Source: Sipunculus nudus (Eukaryota > Annelida > Sipuncula > Golfingiida > Sipunculidae). From it: DNA of 64,000 nucleotides. This document shows positions 34,226-46,739 of this stretch, piece after piece. The first letter of the stretch is position 1. Each line of letters opens with the position of its first letter. A program made the translations under genes and the position numbers. The stretch is taken from assembly GCA_026874595.1 (NCBI GenBank), contig CM049309.1:6594576-6658575 (forward strand). Reading direction: 5' to 3'. Below the pieces are notes generated by a model that saw nothing but the letters and a program-made list of their open reading frames with translations, searched no databases and had not been told where the DNA came from.

Positions 34226-36687
34226 CTGCAGTATAAATCAATGATATGTGTAGAAGCCTACAGCCATTTATGGTAAATTAACATACGGTGAAAATGAGCG
34301 CCATTAAAGAGAATGGATTTTTAAGGTACACACCACAATACGTAAGCATACGTTTGAATTTGACACACACTTTTATAACACGCAAATCGAGTGTCATTAT
34401 GTTGCTATTAGCGGCTGCATGCCTTAAGTAACAGAAATATCGAGGTTTTAAATATGTTAACCTTGAGCAATAATCGTTTACTAACAGGTTTTAGCTGCCA
34501 TAAAAAAAAACTGTATATTGTTCGTTTCATTAATAAGTCCCCGTAGATTTGTTAATGAAAAATATGAAGTGTTCAGGTATCTCTCCAGAATGTAACAATT
34601 ATAAGAACAATTTCAAAAACCCGACAGCGGCGCTATCTGAAAAAGTCCCGACAATTCATGATGCAGCTTTGTGTAAGGGAGGTTCGACAGTCATCCCAGA
34701 AATTGGAACAACTAATCAAATGTCACAGCACATTTCCCTTTTCTTTCTAGATCCCCCAGTTTTCAGATATAATATTCTTATAACCACGCCGAAATTAAAA
34801 AAAATGTTTATATCCTATGAGAATAGGCGCATTAATTAATAGCAAGTTAAGCATTCAGTTTTGAACAGTGATTACCTTCAGCATGTAGGATGACAAGATT
34901 GGTTTTTCTCCCAGACACCAGAAGCCATGCGTCAAACTCTTCATAATCCGATGACACTTTTTACGACAACCGCCATCTTTGTCGACATCCTTCACTAGCT
35001 CTTTCTCACACTCTGCAAAGCTTAGGAACCAGTCAGTGTCACTTTTTGCTACTACATTAATACCGATCTTTTTTATAGCATTAATCTTCTCTTGATTTGG
35101 CCATTTGGCGGTCGGTCTTGGCCAACAATTTAAAGCTTCAAAACTCAGTCTGGTCTCGATCACCGGGGCGAAGTCCACGCTGACCGGATGGTGACCGGGG
35201 ATGGTCAATTTTATGGTAAATGCCGGTCCAGTCAGATACTGGGAGACATGTACTGTTCCTTTAAAAAAATCAAGTAACATGTTACCCATAATGTTCAGTT
35301 ATTGTCTTATGAATACAGCGGCCTAAAATAACTCGTTAATACTGTGAATAGTAATTGGAGGAATAGATCAAAATTATAGTTGTTATTGGAGACATTATCC
35401 AAAGGTGTTGAAAAGGGGGCCCTTAATTGAACCATAAATGTCTTATCTAACAATCATAACGAATACGCAGGAGAACAATTTATCCCAGCTGTCCCTAGAC
35501 ATTTATTGTACCGATACTGATTGTACCACTAGAGCATTTATCAGTCGTTCGATCAGTTATTTAAAGAACACCAATATAACTAAATTGCGAAAATTAAAGG
35601 AGGGCATTCCGCAAAATAGACAATCATACAGCGTACATCAATGCGAATGCTGAACTATATGTTTAGTATTAAGATTCTACCGGACCACGAGACAGGTCTA
35701 AAAAAGTTGAAAAAGGGGCAAGGGTTAAAGGTCAAATGTGTAAAGTACTCAAATAAATATGAAATAAACCTCTTTTTTATAGTTTTATTCTGTGAAAATT
35801 TTTAAGATGTCTGTTAAAGTGTGACTAGCAGATGAAAAATGAAAGAAAAATATTTCATAAAGTAACCCTTAACTTTTTTAAGTGATGACATACCTGTGAG
35901 GGACAGATGTTGAACAGCTAACCACAGGAGCGTCTTAAAACGGGTCTTGACCTCACTGGGCATTACGGTTCCATTTTGTGATGCAGCATCCTGGGATTTT
36001 CTGTATTTTCCAATTATTGCTAACAGGTCTGGGTTGGTTAAATGGCGTTTGGTATCCAGACAACATTGCTCCTATCTCAGGCGAAATAAAAGTTTGTCCT
36101 CTTCGAATTGTCTCCTGAAGAGCTCTATCAGAACGAAGCATATTCAAAAAGGGACTCCAAGAGTGTGTCTTAGAAGATGACGCACACGCCATTTCTCTTA
36201 CACTCAATCTCCGCCCTGCGCGGGCCCCTATGATCTTTACAATCTCTCCTCTTTGCGTCGAATTATCACTTGTAAATGCTCTTGCAGAGAGTGAATGCCG
36301 AAAGGGCGGATCTCTTGGCATGCGAGAAAGCAATATATCTCTAGCCCTTTTTGTTGAAACAGATGATGTGGCTACCTGACGGTTTTGTGCACTTGCCCAT
36401 TCGAACTTCTCTGGAATATTTAATGGAACGCTGACGTCAAACTCATCAGCCTTGTCCACTTTAAGTCCCTGCCAATAACTGCCAACGCACACCATGACGT
36501 TCTTAAAGCGCGGGTCCTTCTTATGAATATAGTCCAATATATCCTTTATGATTGGGACAGCCAAAGCCACCGATTTTTTTGTGAGTTTTTTGTCCATCTG
36601 AACATTGTCGTTATAGTAGGAGTTCAGAGCTGTCAAGAGTTCTGGCGAGTCGGGGGCCTGTGCGTTGCGGCTGTGCTGATACATCAT
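33971..36687 (-). CDS. cGLR-4: cGAS/Mab-21-like nucleotidyltransferase, probably four exons
   Basis: The first ATG (36687) opens MMYQHSRNAQ. GS is at 69-70 and the EFD acids at 82 and 84. The continuous frame then runs on to a stop at 35955-35953 with 140 residues unlike any paralogue. However, CGTCAG is followed by GTAGCC at 36375, and TTTTATTTCGCCTGAGATAG ends at 36072. Splicing these out (304 bases) rejoins a frame reading LTNPDLLAIIGKY, then VMPSEVKTRFKTLL, the family's end of exon 1. Exons would be 36687-36376, 36071-35894, 35258-34876 and 34225-33971, giving 375 residues. SVDFAPV, GGCRKKCH and IWFWECERYP are present, so an active enzyme is plausible. A second 5' acceptor (TTTCCAACTCAG just before the ATG) suggests a noncoding first exon, as in cGLR-5 and -7. 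The alternative is a disrupted gene. Confidence 0.75.
34876..35258 (-). CDS. cGLR-4 exon with third acid and CRKKCH motif
   Basis: Acceptor ATTTTTTTAAAG, start GAACAGTACATG; ends ATGCTGAAG before GTAATC. Length 383 bases as in cGLR-2 and -3. PVSVDFAPVIETR, CWPRPTAKWPNQEKI and GGCRKKCHRIMKSL. Confidence 0.88.
35894..36071 (-). CDS. cGLR-4 exon 1b (inferred)
   Basis: Opens after CTGAGATAG in frame, contains VMPSEVKTRFKTLLWLAVQ, and ends CTCACAG at donor GTATGT in phase 1, as in all paralogues. The length of 59 codons plus one base fits the phase exactly. A downstream AG at 35991 is an alternative acceptor in the same phase. Confidence 0.6.
36376..36687 (-). CDS. cGLR-4 exon 1a
   Basis: 104 codons: LLTALNSYY, LTKKSVALAVPIIKDILDYI, GSYWQGLK and EFDVSVPLN, ending AQNRQ at the putative donor GTAGCC. 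Confidence 0.8.
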
Positions 36688-39600
36688 GGCGCCTGAGTTG
36701 GAAATACAGAAACCACATATGTAATGTATGACTAATTCAGAAGTGATATAAATAAAGCTGACCCAAGCTGCCTCAATCTGGGGTTAAGAGTACAAATTAT
36801 GTATTATCTACATCAAACATATACTTATGTGGTTAATGATTAAAACACCCTGAGTGTTTCGATAATCAACGTGAATGTCAGAGTTTATGCGACTGGTCCG
36901 CATATAGTGTTCTACTTCTCATGGGTGAACAGCATTAAGTCCATAAGAGAGCGTTAGATGGCGCTGTAAGTTAACTATAAAATCAATTTATACATATCAG
37001 CTAGTCTGTTTCACTTACAGGCTATCTCCGTTGTCTGTAACACAACATGTAAGGGGGGGGGGGGGGGGAGCTTTACGTCAAAACCTGTATAAGTTTATGG
37101 CACCTGCTGATTAGTGATAAATACAACATAATTTTTCTGAACATCCTCCGAGCAGTTTATTCATCATAAATTGTTTTGTAATAAACACGTTTCTGAAAAA
37201 TAATGCCGGTTTAAGATATTAAGGCACCCATATTTGAAAATACATGTTTATATAAACTAATGGCACTTTGTGTGCATGACATTATCTAGCGTCATATCGA
37301 CCCTCTACCATTACGACCAGATTACTGGCCTTTCAGCCAAACTGTCATTGCTTACTGAGTCGGGTTGTCCCGGATAGGCTTTATCGTGACATGTATCATG
37401 CTTCAGTCTGCCAGAGCTCATTGTGTACATCGGAGTGTTGACAAGTGGTTAATACGCATGCACAGAATCGCTATAACAATGATAACATTTTATCAAGCCT
37501 CTATAAACCAAAAGCTAATGTTTGTGCTGATATATCACATTTCTGGAGGCATAGTCCGTGTGTCACATGGTCTGTCTGTGTGTGATAGTGTTCATTAGGT
37601 TGTATACATATATAAGGTGTACATAGCAAGTGAGGGCCCACTCGCAAATTCGAAACTGGTTCCGGGAAAACCGGTTCTATATGGGTTGATTTCGCCTTGG
37701 ATATATAGGTAGACGGTCTCGGTTTTAATAGACAAATTCAGATAACATCGTAAATTATTTGATATAATTAAATGAATTAATGAAAAGAATTATTTCAAAA
37801 GTTAGATATCCATACCTCGGCTTCTTGGGACCAAGTGCATGGGAGCATTATTAATTATGACTGGCCAATTTATATTGCAATTATGATGCAAATAGACTGT
37901 TTCTCCGTGTCATATAACATACCCACGTGTCAGTCGACATGGACATACAAAGATACGTGGGTCTCATCTTTAGCTCTATAGGGTAAAAGAAGGGAATATT
38001 GAAGTCAAATCACTTCTGAAAGAATGTTTATACCTCAATCATTGCTTATTTAACTCTAAAAGACATAAGAAGTATACCAACAAATAAGATAACAAAGAGA
38101 ATTGTACTGCTTTGGCCCTCCGCCGTCAGGATGCCAGTTTAAATCGAAAACATCTCCGGAGATGGTTTCGCTGTTTTGCCAACACCAGTTTCGGTTTCGC
38201 TATTATTAAGTGAAAGATTTTCTGGAAGTTGCCGAAACCAAATCCAGTTTCGTATTTTCGAGTGGACCCTCGATATTGTGAACAATGCTGACATCTAGTG
38301 GTATTCACATCACTTATGATCCTTTCTGGAAAGGTGACTATCTGCCATCTGGTGGTAAATGCACCACTCGGGACATTTTGCCTCCTCTCGCGAGACACTC
38401 GATATAAGAATACACATTTTACCGAGGAGTTCCGAGTGGTATTGCATTTGATTTATTATTGGCCACCTCATGGTCAAGCTGAAGTTATTTTTTTAAGTAA
38501 TTATGGTTTACCTTTTGGGATTAATTACGGTAAAAAAGTCAATTTCCTTTGCTGCCAAACCGTCAGTGATGACAGATGTTTCTCACTCATGAGGGTCGAG
38601 TTGTAAGTGATCCTGGACCATCCTGGACAGGTAAGGTACCCCGAACTCAGGTAGAATGATTAAACATTATTAACCATTGATATGGTCCGCGCTTGCCATA
38701 AAAAAGGTAGATTACCTAATTATATTTTATATTAATTGCCGATAACTTGATGGTCTTTATAACCATGTATTTGGAGACGGGAGCGGACATGTTGTTCCAC
38801 GTTGAGGCAGCCCTGAATACTTATGAATGTAACTGTATTACAATATATAATTGCACGTGAGGAAAATGTATATATCTGGATTTTTCACATTGATGGTTAT
38901 ATTAGAGATAGTATATTGTCTGTATACATGGTTTTATAGTAACATGTTAATGGGCTATATTATATATGTTATTAATCATGCAGGTTTGTATTTATGACTG
39001 AAATCTACTCTGTTCTTATGAACCAAATGCGATGAATCTACTTGAAAATTATGTTGAAACTTCCAGAACTAGTCTATATCGGCCTCGGGGCGGGAAAAGG
39101 GGGGCATGGCTCTGGTGCCCCCGGCCGTGAGAGTCCAGAGTTTATCTTTCACTTCCGGTTGTTCCGGGACAAATCATACTTGAACTCAAATACTCGACCT
39201 ACAGGTCTGCCAGCGGGAAATTTTGCGTCAGACTTACGAAATACGGTACGCCTTACCTTTCGAGAGCGATATCAAACTTCATCCGTGCTTAAATATCCAA
39301 TAATTTCTACGATTTTACAAAATAGCGATGTTTACACCACCAGCCATTCTTTCAAATTTTTGCATTGCATGCCGGGACGGCTGGGCTGTTCCACGGAGAA
39401 GCCGCTCCACATATAACAGAATCAGAAAATTCATTTGTTAGGGCCGGACACAATCAAAGGGGGGGGGGGGGTCCATGTTGCTGAAATAACAAGTTTATTT
39501 TCCTTTGGATCTCGTACCTCATAATTAACAAACACCATTCTGGTAACAGACGTGTAAACCGTGGTGTGTACAAGAAGTAATTCATGTTCTTGGCTACAAC

Positions 39601-40750
39601 GCGACATTACGGTGACACAGGCGCAGAACTCGTTGAATTTCACCACATCAGAATCACTGCAGTTTCACGTTCTGTGTAATTAAACACAATTTACAAACAT
39701 TAAATATGCTGAAACTATCAAAAAGGAATATGAGGGTTTAGGGGGGTCCACGGGAAGCGTTCACACTAAAACAAAGTATACAAAGAGTATATAAAAAGTA
39801 CTAAAACGGTGATATACAGTCATAATGACTGTAAGAAATTAACGTTATCACAATCTAATTGAATATATCGAAAATATATCAAACGTATTACCAAACAAAA
39901 AGATTGAAGAAATTTAATATCACAAAGTTTTTATACAGGCATATTCATATATACCATATATAATCATTATTTACAATTGTAAAATTGTCCAGGGCACTTT
40001 TATTTCACTTAATGAACCGAGCTCATGCAGTTACATATTATTGTGTACAACACCAGCTACCCTTCAAGAAAAAAAAACAACTCCTAGTACAGTACTATTA
40101 CTATTTGTCATAAAAATAGAGTTGTATAAAAAAACAATATTAACAGACATTACATGAATTATCTTCGTATTCATAAATAATAAATATTTAATCCATACGT
40201 GACCCATAATTTGAGCCGTTTTGTTAAAAAAAAATGCTGATGTGACGGAAAAATGATCTGTCATACACAAGTGTGGAAACGAATACTTTAAGCATTTATT
40301 GTAATTAGACCGAATTATATTTTAAAATCAGATAATTCCTTATACCCCGATTGTCTCACACACAGACATCGAGTCGACGCAAAACTTGGAGCTCTCGGTT
40401 CCAATCCCTATCGTTGAGAGCCGAACGCTTCTGTGTATTCCTTTCCATTCTTTGTATATATTAACAATCAGGAATCCTATTCTATCTTTCTAAGCAATCC
40501 CGTGAGGGACATGGTGATAACAAAGTCAGAGACGATCACTGGGTCCGATATCCTTACATATATCGGCCGTAAGCAGTGAAGGCACAGTTGTAGGTAGGCT
40601 GCTATAATCAAGCATATACAAGTGCTTGTGTAATTTATCATCCAGGGGTTACCTTGTGGGTCAACACGTGTCTTACGACGGGAGGAATTGATTATTTGCA
40701 TATTTGAAAAAAAAATTTCCTTGGACTCAGTAACTGACGTTTTTTTAACC
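36688..40750. other. Intergenic region between divergent cGLR-4 and cGLR-5
   Basis: No gene recognised. TTCCGGGAA (37660-37668), a STAT-type palindrome, lies about 1 kb upstream of cGLR-4. G runs occur at about 37053-37066 and 39461-39472. The open frame at 39042-39416 (+), 124 residues, has no recognisable domain and no conserved partner here. 40370-40440 has GGTTCCAATCC, resembling a B-box, but no tRNA fold. Confidence 0.4.
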
Positions 40751-40792
40751 TAGTGATCTACTGGAACGAGATATGTTAATATAGATCGAATA

Positions 40793-40976
40793 TTGCTGCC
40801 CTCTATATAGCTTAATCAATGGCACTCAGAGTATCACGTGACTGGGCCTGAATAAATATAAAATAGTGCACAGATTGACACAGCGTTACACCGGATACTC
40901 TTATCATCAGCCTATCATAAGGTGTATAAAATAATCCACTGTCTCTTGTGTCATTCAGAAAACCGCACGTTTAGAG
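40793..40976 (+). promoter_or_regulatory. cGLR-5 promoter and noncoding first exon
   Basis: GCTGCCCTCTATATAG, ATCACGTGACTGGGCCTGAA, ACAGCGTTACACCGGA and CTTATCATCA, then GTGTATAAAATA with TATAAA at 40925-40930. A short transcribed leader ends TTTAGAG before donor GTAAGG (40977). It is ordered as at 60350-60538 before cGLR-7. The matching acceptor is CATCGACAG at 42155. Confidence 0.55.
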
Positions 40977-42155
40977 GTAAGGATGTATTTATACATTCCC
41001 TTTTCCAATGTTAATCATTATTGCACGAAGTTAGAAAGGATTCCACCCAGATATTGTTAAGACAGTGTAGACGGCGATACATGTGTAGGTTCCCGGTAAA
41101 TTTCACTGTCCCAATGCAACGCTGTCTCCTCGCCTTTATTCATATTCGTGAAAGCTCATAATGACACAGCATTCTGTTGGCTTATATCGCAAGAGGATAT
41201 TGTGTAATCACTTCAGAAAATGCTGATTCACCGAAGATATATAGTCTATGTTATATACTCGGTTAATTTTTAAAATCGGGAAAGGATCAGCTTGAAATGA
41301 GACATAACGTTAACAGGAACATTTTCATCCGCAAAGATAACTGGAATCGTCGAAACACATATTTTGTAAAGCCCTAAAACCCAGTATTAATAGATATCTA
41401 AAGGTTATTTGTAAATAATTAGTTGGTTTAAAAATATAAGCCGACCAAAGAGAGCCCTGCTGGTCGGCTCAGGTACATAACGGACATTTTCGCCAGCCAT
41501 GGTCAAGATAATCTCATCGGCGGATTCTATAACCATACGTTAACGGTAAACTGTATAACTCTCTTGCTTAAAACAGCTGTGGTCACATCTTACTTCATAC
41601 AAGCGCTTAGCTTTGTATGTTTGTTTCGGAGCTTGGGTTCAGATATGTGGAGATATTTAAAAAGAGATTTAGCGCTATATATGCAAACACACAACATCAT
41701 AAAAGTTTCCATATGATAAGAAAGCTAAATTGTTCGTATTTACTCGCGTATCTAAGTGGAAAATTATTAGTTTGTTTGTAGACAAAATGGTGCAATGGTG
41801 ATGGTACCGCATTCGTCATATGAACAATTCATAGCAGTACCCGCAGACGTTTCCGAGATATTCCCTAATACGGGGTACGGAAGTGGACTAATTTTGTAGT
41901 CCGTCGACCTAAAATATCCTTGATACTTTAAATGCCATGTGAATTAAACAAACCTTGGAGTAGAAGTTTGGACTAGAAATATTGTGATCAATATCCCAAG
42001 TGCTTGTGCATACCCGTGAGTAAATAACGTTCAAGGGAAAAAAAGAATACTAACTTATTAACCTCGCCCTAGGTAAGAATGATATGTACAATGTAATACT
42101 TCTCACAATAATTTTACTTGTTGATATACTAGTGTTAATTTATTTTCATCGACAG

Positions 42156-45100
42156 ATCGTGATCTGACCAGGAAAAAGTAAAATGGCAGCCGACGAAGTA
42201 TCGCAATATAATTCAGAACTCACGGCGTTACTAAACTGTTTTTTTAATGAAAAGGTAAAATTAACCAGAGAAAATATTGAAACTTCTGTAAACTTAATAA
42301 GACCTTATATGGACAATATTCTGGAATATGTGAGTAAAAATGACGACCGCTTTGAACATGACATGGTGCCCGCGGGGAGCTACTGGCAGGGACTAAAGGT
42401 AGAAAAAGCAAACGAGTTTGATGTGAATGTGATTCTATCCTTGCCTTTGGAGAGAGTGTCGTGGAAAAACCTACTCCCTGGATCTGACATCAACTATAAT
42501 TACTTGCGAAGTCCAAATGTTCAAAGGTGGAAGGACTACAAAGACCTGATCACGGATGGAAAACTGGTGCCTCTTCAAGTAAAACATCGCTTCAAGGCAT
42601 TACTCAAGCGATACCTTAAAAAAAAGGTATAATAACTAATATTCCTAAGTATCGTCAACTCACACTCTAGTTATTTATGCACATTATGCAGACATTATAA
42701 AACTTCATAACATAACATATCGTATAGGTAACTCAACGTGTAGGAGGAAAATATATATGAAACAGATTTAAATTTCATAAAATGCCATGTTTAACATGCC
42801 TGTTTGCTTGTAAAATTTTGTAGAAAAAAATTATCAATTGTGGCTGACAGTCAAATAAAATTAATTCATATCATTTGGGTCTTTAAAATATCAATTATAA
42901 ACAAAAAAGCACCTATTTTTCTTTAAATTTTATGATTAATACAGCTCGAGAACAATTCTCTCTGCAGAATATTCTTATCTTCATTATATTCTTATATTCA
43001 TTAAATGTGCTGCTTTAACATTATGAGAGATACTAGGAGATCATAGGATGTGACGTTCTATATTTATACATCACCTAACTCCCTAGTATGGTCAAGGGTT
43101 ATAATGTTTTGTTTTATTATATACAAAAGAAGATACAGAACGTGTCGCTAGGAACGAGCGGGCCAGCAATCACCCTACATCTAAAACCAGAAAGACATCA
43201 CAGGATTAGTGTTGACTTTGCTCCAATCATTCAGACCAAGGTACCTTTTCGAAGTGTTCATGGTTGGCCGAGACAGGATGTCGAATGGCCGTCTCAGGAA
43301 AAAATTGAAAAGATTCAAGAGATCGGTATAAATCTAGCAGGTAAAAAGGAAAAGGAATGGCGCCTGAGTTTTGCTGCGTGTGAGAGAGAATTGGTGGTGG
43401 AAATAGATGCTGACGGCGGATGTCGTAAAAAGTGCCACAGGATCATGAAAAGCCTCCTGCGAGACATCTGGTGCAAGGGACCAAACCCAATTCTCTCTTC
43501 ATACATAGTGAAGGTAATTTTTGTTTGCGAAGATGATTTCCAGTCATAGCAGTTACAACACTTTCAGTTTAAGTTTTGCCTGCCCGTTTGTTAAAAGGCC
43601 ACAAACCGTATTCCACTGACCTGACAACTTCTAACTCAATATTCTTGGAGAGCCTGAAGGTTTCAAAATCTCTTTGGAAACCTTTAATTAGGCCACAGAC
43701 TTTTTTACCACTACCTGCCATTTTTCCCAAATGTTACTTGAACAAGTTACATTTCTCTCATTGTTCCATTTTTAGTAAAATATCATACCCAATTCAATTT
43801 CGTCAATAATCAATGCATGGCTATATAGGATATATTTTATGGATAGTTATTTTGAAAAAAAAGAGTTGATATCAGAATTTCTCAGCCGTTGGTTCATTTA
43901 TTTTCTTGAAGCTTCTTTTACTTTTGGAATGCTTAACCTGCTATATGCCAAAAGTTTTATGTTAGGTATGATAGTTATTGGATATTGCATTTTTCATTCA
44001 GAGATGGTAATGGAATATTGCTATTTTATTTAGATATGGTAATGTAATATTGCGTTTTTCATTCAGAGATGGTAATGGAATATTGCAATCTAGAACGTAG
44101 TTTTTAATTAGTATAAGGGGATACTTTATATTTTCCCGGAGGGTTGAAAATTTGTATATCATATCGTCTGGAATATGCCCAGGCGTCACCCATAATTTGG
44201 CCGCTTTGTTGTTGTTTTTCTCTATTCGGATACATATACTTCCCGTGCCTTAATAGCGCACACTAAAATTTGATAAGGATCTTGAACTAGACCGGTAGGT
44301 TTTGTACAAACGTTATATACTAGATGATTTATAGCTCAACTGACTTTAAATCAGACAATACATTGTAACCTAATGTATTTGATATTAAAGTTCTACCCAT
44401 GGGTGCAAAATGAAATTTGGAAATATTTTAATAAAAAAAACATAGCATCTAACACGGTGATACTGCAATGAAGTGAGGAGGCTAAGGCCTAATTAATTAC
44501 CTATGTTAAAAAATACCAGACCTTGCACACAATTTTCGAAATGCCATAAAATCAAAATATGAAGTAAAAGTATAATTTCATACCTTAAACTAATTGATGT
44601 AACGCACAAAGAAATATATTTAAAAACAACTTATTGTCTCTTTAGTACCAAAAATATTCTTAGAAAAATATCTACCAAAGTGAGTTTGCCAAGCACTGGT
44701 AGACGCCAATGGAATGGGCTCGAGGTTGTTAAATAACAAATGTTAATTTTTTTCAGCACGTTTTTATCTCACATTCAGCCTCTAGTTTTCCATACTCTTA
44801 AATGGGAAATTATTTGAAGAAATATAGGTTTGCGGGAAAAATTACAAAATTTCAATGGGCACGCCTAGGTGGAACAGACTATAGTACTCGATTTTAGAAA
44901 ATTCAGTATAGGTTTAAAACTGATTATGCATTTTACAGAACGTGTGGTTTTGGGAATGCGAAAAATACCCCTTTCCCCGGCAATGGAAGAAGAGTAAGAT
45001 ATGGACCCGGTTCATCAGGCTCACAAAAAGCCTGCTTCGTATGTTAAGACGCCGAAACGTGAGGCTCTTCTTTTACCAAGACGTAAACCTGCTGAAAAAC

Positions 45101-45184
45101 AAGGACGAACACAAATTGGACAGAGTGATCAGAAATATTGAGAAGTTCCTAAAAAATCCGAAACCATATCTAAGGCGAAGATAA
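42156..45184 (+). CDS. cGLR-5: cGAS/Mab-21-like nucleotidyltransferase, subfamily 2
   Basis: Coding exons 42183-42626, 43130-43513 and 44939-45184 give 357 residues. A 27-base leader follows the acceptor at 42155. Start MAADEVSQYN; its Kozak-like surroundings AAAATGGCAG match cGLR-7. GS at 65-66, EFD acids at 78 and 80, and third acid D177 (ISVDFAPI) are all present, with GGCRKKCHRIMKSL and VWFWECEKYP. The linker between EFDV and VPLQVKHRFKALLKRY is about 25-30 residues shorter than in cGLR-2. Phase at the first coding intron is 0, whereas the others use 1, so the donor has moved. The protein is notably Lys/Arg-rich near its C-terminus (RRRNVRLFFYQDVNLLKNK), which in this family often favours nucleic-acid contact. 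A polyadenylation signal AATAAA is at 45413. Confidence 0.88.
42183..42626 (+). CDS. cGLR-5 coding exon 1
   Basis: 148 codons ending RYLKKK before donor GTATAA. LTRENIETSVNLIRPYMDNILEY, GSYWQGLK and ANEFDVNV. Confidence 0.87.
43130..43513 (+). CDS. cGLR-5 coding exon 2
   Basis: Acceptor probably TATATACAAAAG, exon starting AAGATACAGAACGTG; AAG three bases later is an equally in-phase choice. Ends ATAGTGAAG before GTAATT. ISVDFAPIIQTK, HGWPRQDVEWPSQEKI, GGCRKKCH. Confidence 0.82.
44939..45184 (+). CDS. cGLR-5 coding exon 3
   Basis: Acceptor TGCATTTTACAG; NVWFWECEKYPFPRQW to PKPYLRRR and TAA. 246 bases. Confidence 0.88.
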   Translation, partial: NVWFWECEKYPFPRQWKKSKIWTRFIRLTKSLLRMLRRRNVRLFFYQDVNLLKNKDEHKLDRVIRNIEKFLKNPKPYLRRR

Positions 45185-45412
45185 TGAGGACCGTCTTAAC
45201 AAGTCTAGCATTTGGTCAGTTTTGAGTTTATGGTGCCTCCTGGTAAGGGTAACATTTAAATAAGATACTTATAATATATAAAAAAAGTAGGATTTCCTCT
45301 TCCCTGGTTCTTTTCTTCCAAGTCATTTTAACCTGATATAATCTTGCATAGTAGCCTTGTCTCTCGCAAGAGGTGCTATATGTTTTAGTTCAGTTCAAGT
45401 CCCTATGTTATC

Positions 45413-45418
45413 AATAAA
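45413..45418 (+). terminator. Polyadenylation signal candidate of cGLR-5
   Basis: AATAAA 229 bases after the stop codon. No earlier consensus hexamer was noticed. Confidence 0.4.
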
Positions 45419-46739
45419 GATACGTCTATGTGATTTCATCCGGACAGTGGAAAGCCATTGGTCAAATACAAAACAAATGGAGAAATAAATATAACTAATA
45501 TTGCCTATTTAATTGGGACACAGAGAGTAATGTAGGCAAAGATTGCTCTAAAACCTCTCTATAAATGAACAAATATTGGAGGTTTAAAATGTATATTGGA
45601 AGTAATTTTGGTGTAACATTACTGTAAAACATATTGAAAGAGTTTGATAAGAAATGATTTAAAGATTAGCTTTATCATGTATCTCTTGAAACTGCAAGAT
45701 GTAATGTATCCATACATGTGAACAACACATATATAAAGATAAACCCAAAAGCAGTATAAATTAACGGATATTCAGTATGGGTATAGACATGATTGCAATT
45801 CAGCAATTTCATATTGATGTCAAAAATATGTATTGTATGTCACTGAGAAAGCATAAAGATTGCAAACGTTGAGTTAAATATCGAAATCATTCTAACTTCA
45901 TAGTACTACATTGATTGGTCTCGAATAATATGAAATGCTTGTAGATATATGAGAATAGCCGACAGTCCAAGAAAGTTCGAATATTATGAAGAGAGAGAAT
46001 GATATTGAATTTGTATTAGAAAGGCATGTCATATTACACATAAAACAATGATAGTACATAAGCGTGCACCTCTGTATACGCAACTGTTTAAAGGAAAGAT
46101 ACAAGAAAATTTCAATTATTTATAATGATTGTGAAAGTATTGTCCATTTATATTTTTAATATTTGGTTATTAATAATTTTTGTTTTAAAATTCAGGCATA
46201 GTTGCAAGATTACGAATTATACATGCAAGACGTCACTTGTGGAAATGTGTAGTAGTATGTCAGTAATATGACAAAACCATTAAAAATCAATCGTTTTCCT
46301 TTGCTTCCAGTGTTAACAGCAGATTAAGAGATATATGAAAGGTTGAAAGAGGCATTGCAAATGGTAAAGGAATATTTTACATTTTTATGTAAATATTGTC
46401 TAGGCTTATGTATGTGTTGCTATTAATCTTGATAATACTGCCTCTGTATAAAAATAGCTTATGTACTTTTAGAAATACAGAAATAGAAAAAGTATTAGCA
46501 TTTTTGTTTTCTTAAACTATATGTATTTTACAATGTCAAAACATTAATCTATATGATATATCTTATACTTATAATTATATTCAGGTCGTGTGGACGACCT
46601 GACCAACTCTTATTCTGGTTCAATGTCAAAACAGTTTAAGAATCAGACTGTCTTTGAAAAAAAACATGATTATGAAAGGTATAATAAAAAACAATTTAAT
46701 TCAGGCATCTCCGGTTTTTAGAGTTTTCATCTATAAACT

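Noticed and set aside
35953-36687. Single 244-residue open frame taken as an intact protein
   Set aside because: Only its first 104 residues match the family; the frame that resumes the family sequence is offset, and a GT-AG intron explains it better.
39042-39416. 124-residue plus-strand frame
   Set aside because: No recognised domain, no splice partners and no conservation inside the window; not supportable as a gene.
40370-40440. tRNA-like segment with GGTTCCAATCC
   Set aside because: Only the B-box-like block and a short CTCTC/GAGAG stem; no cloverleaf.
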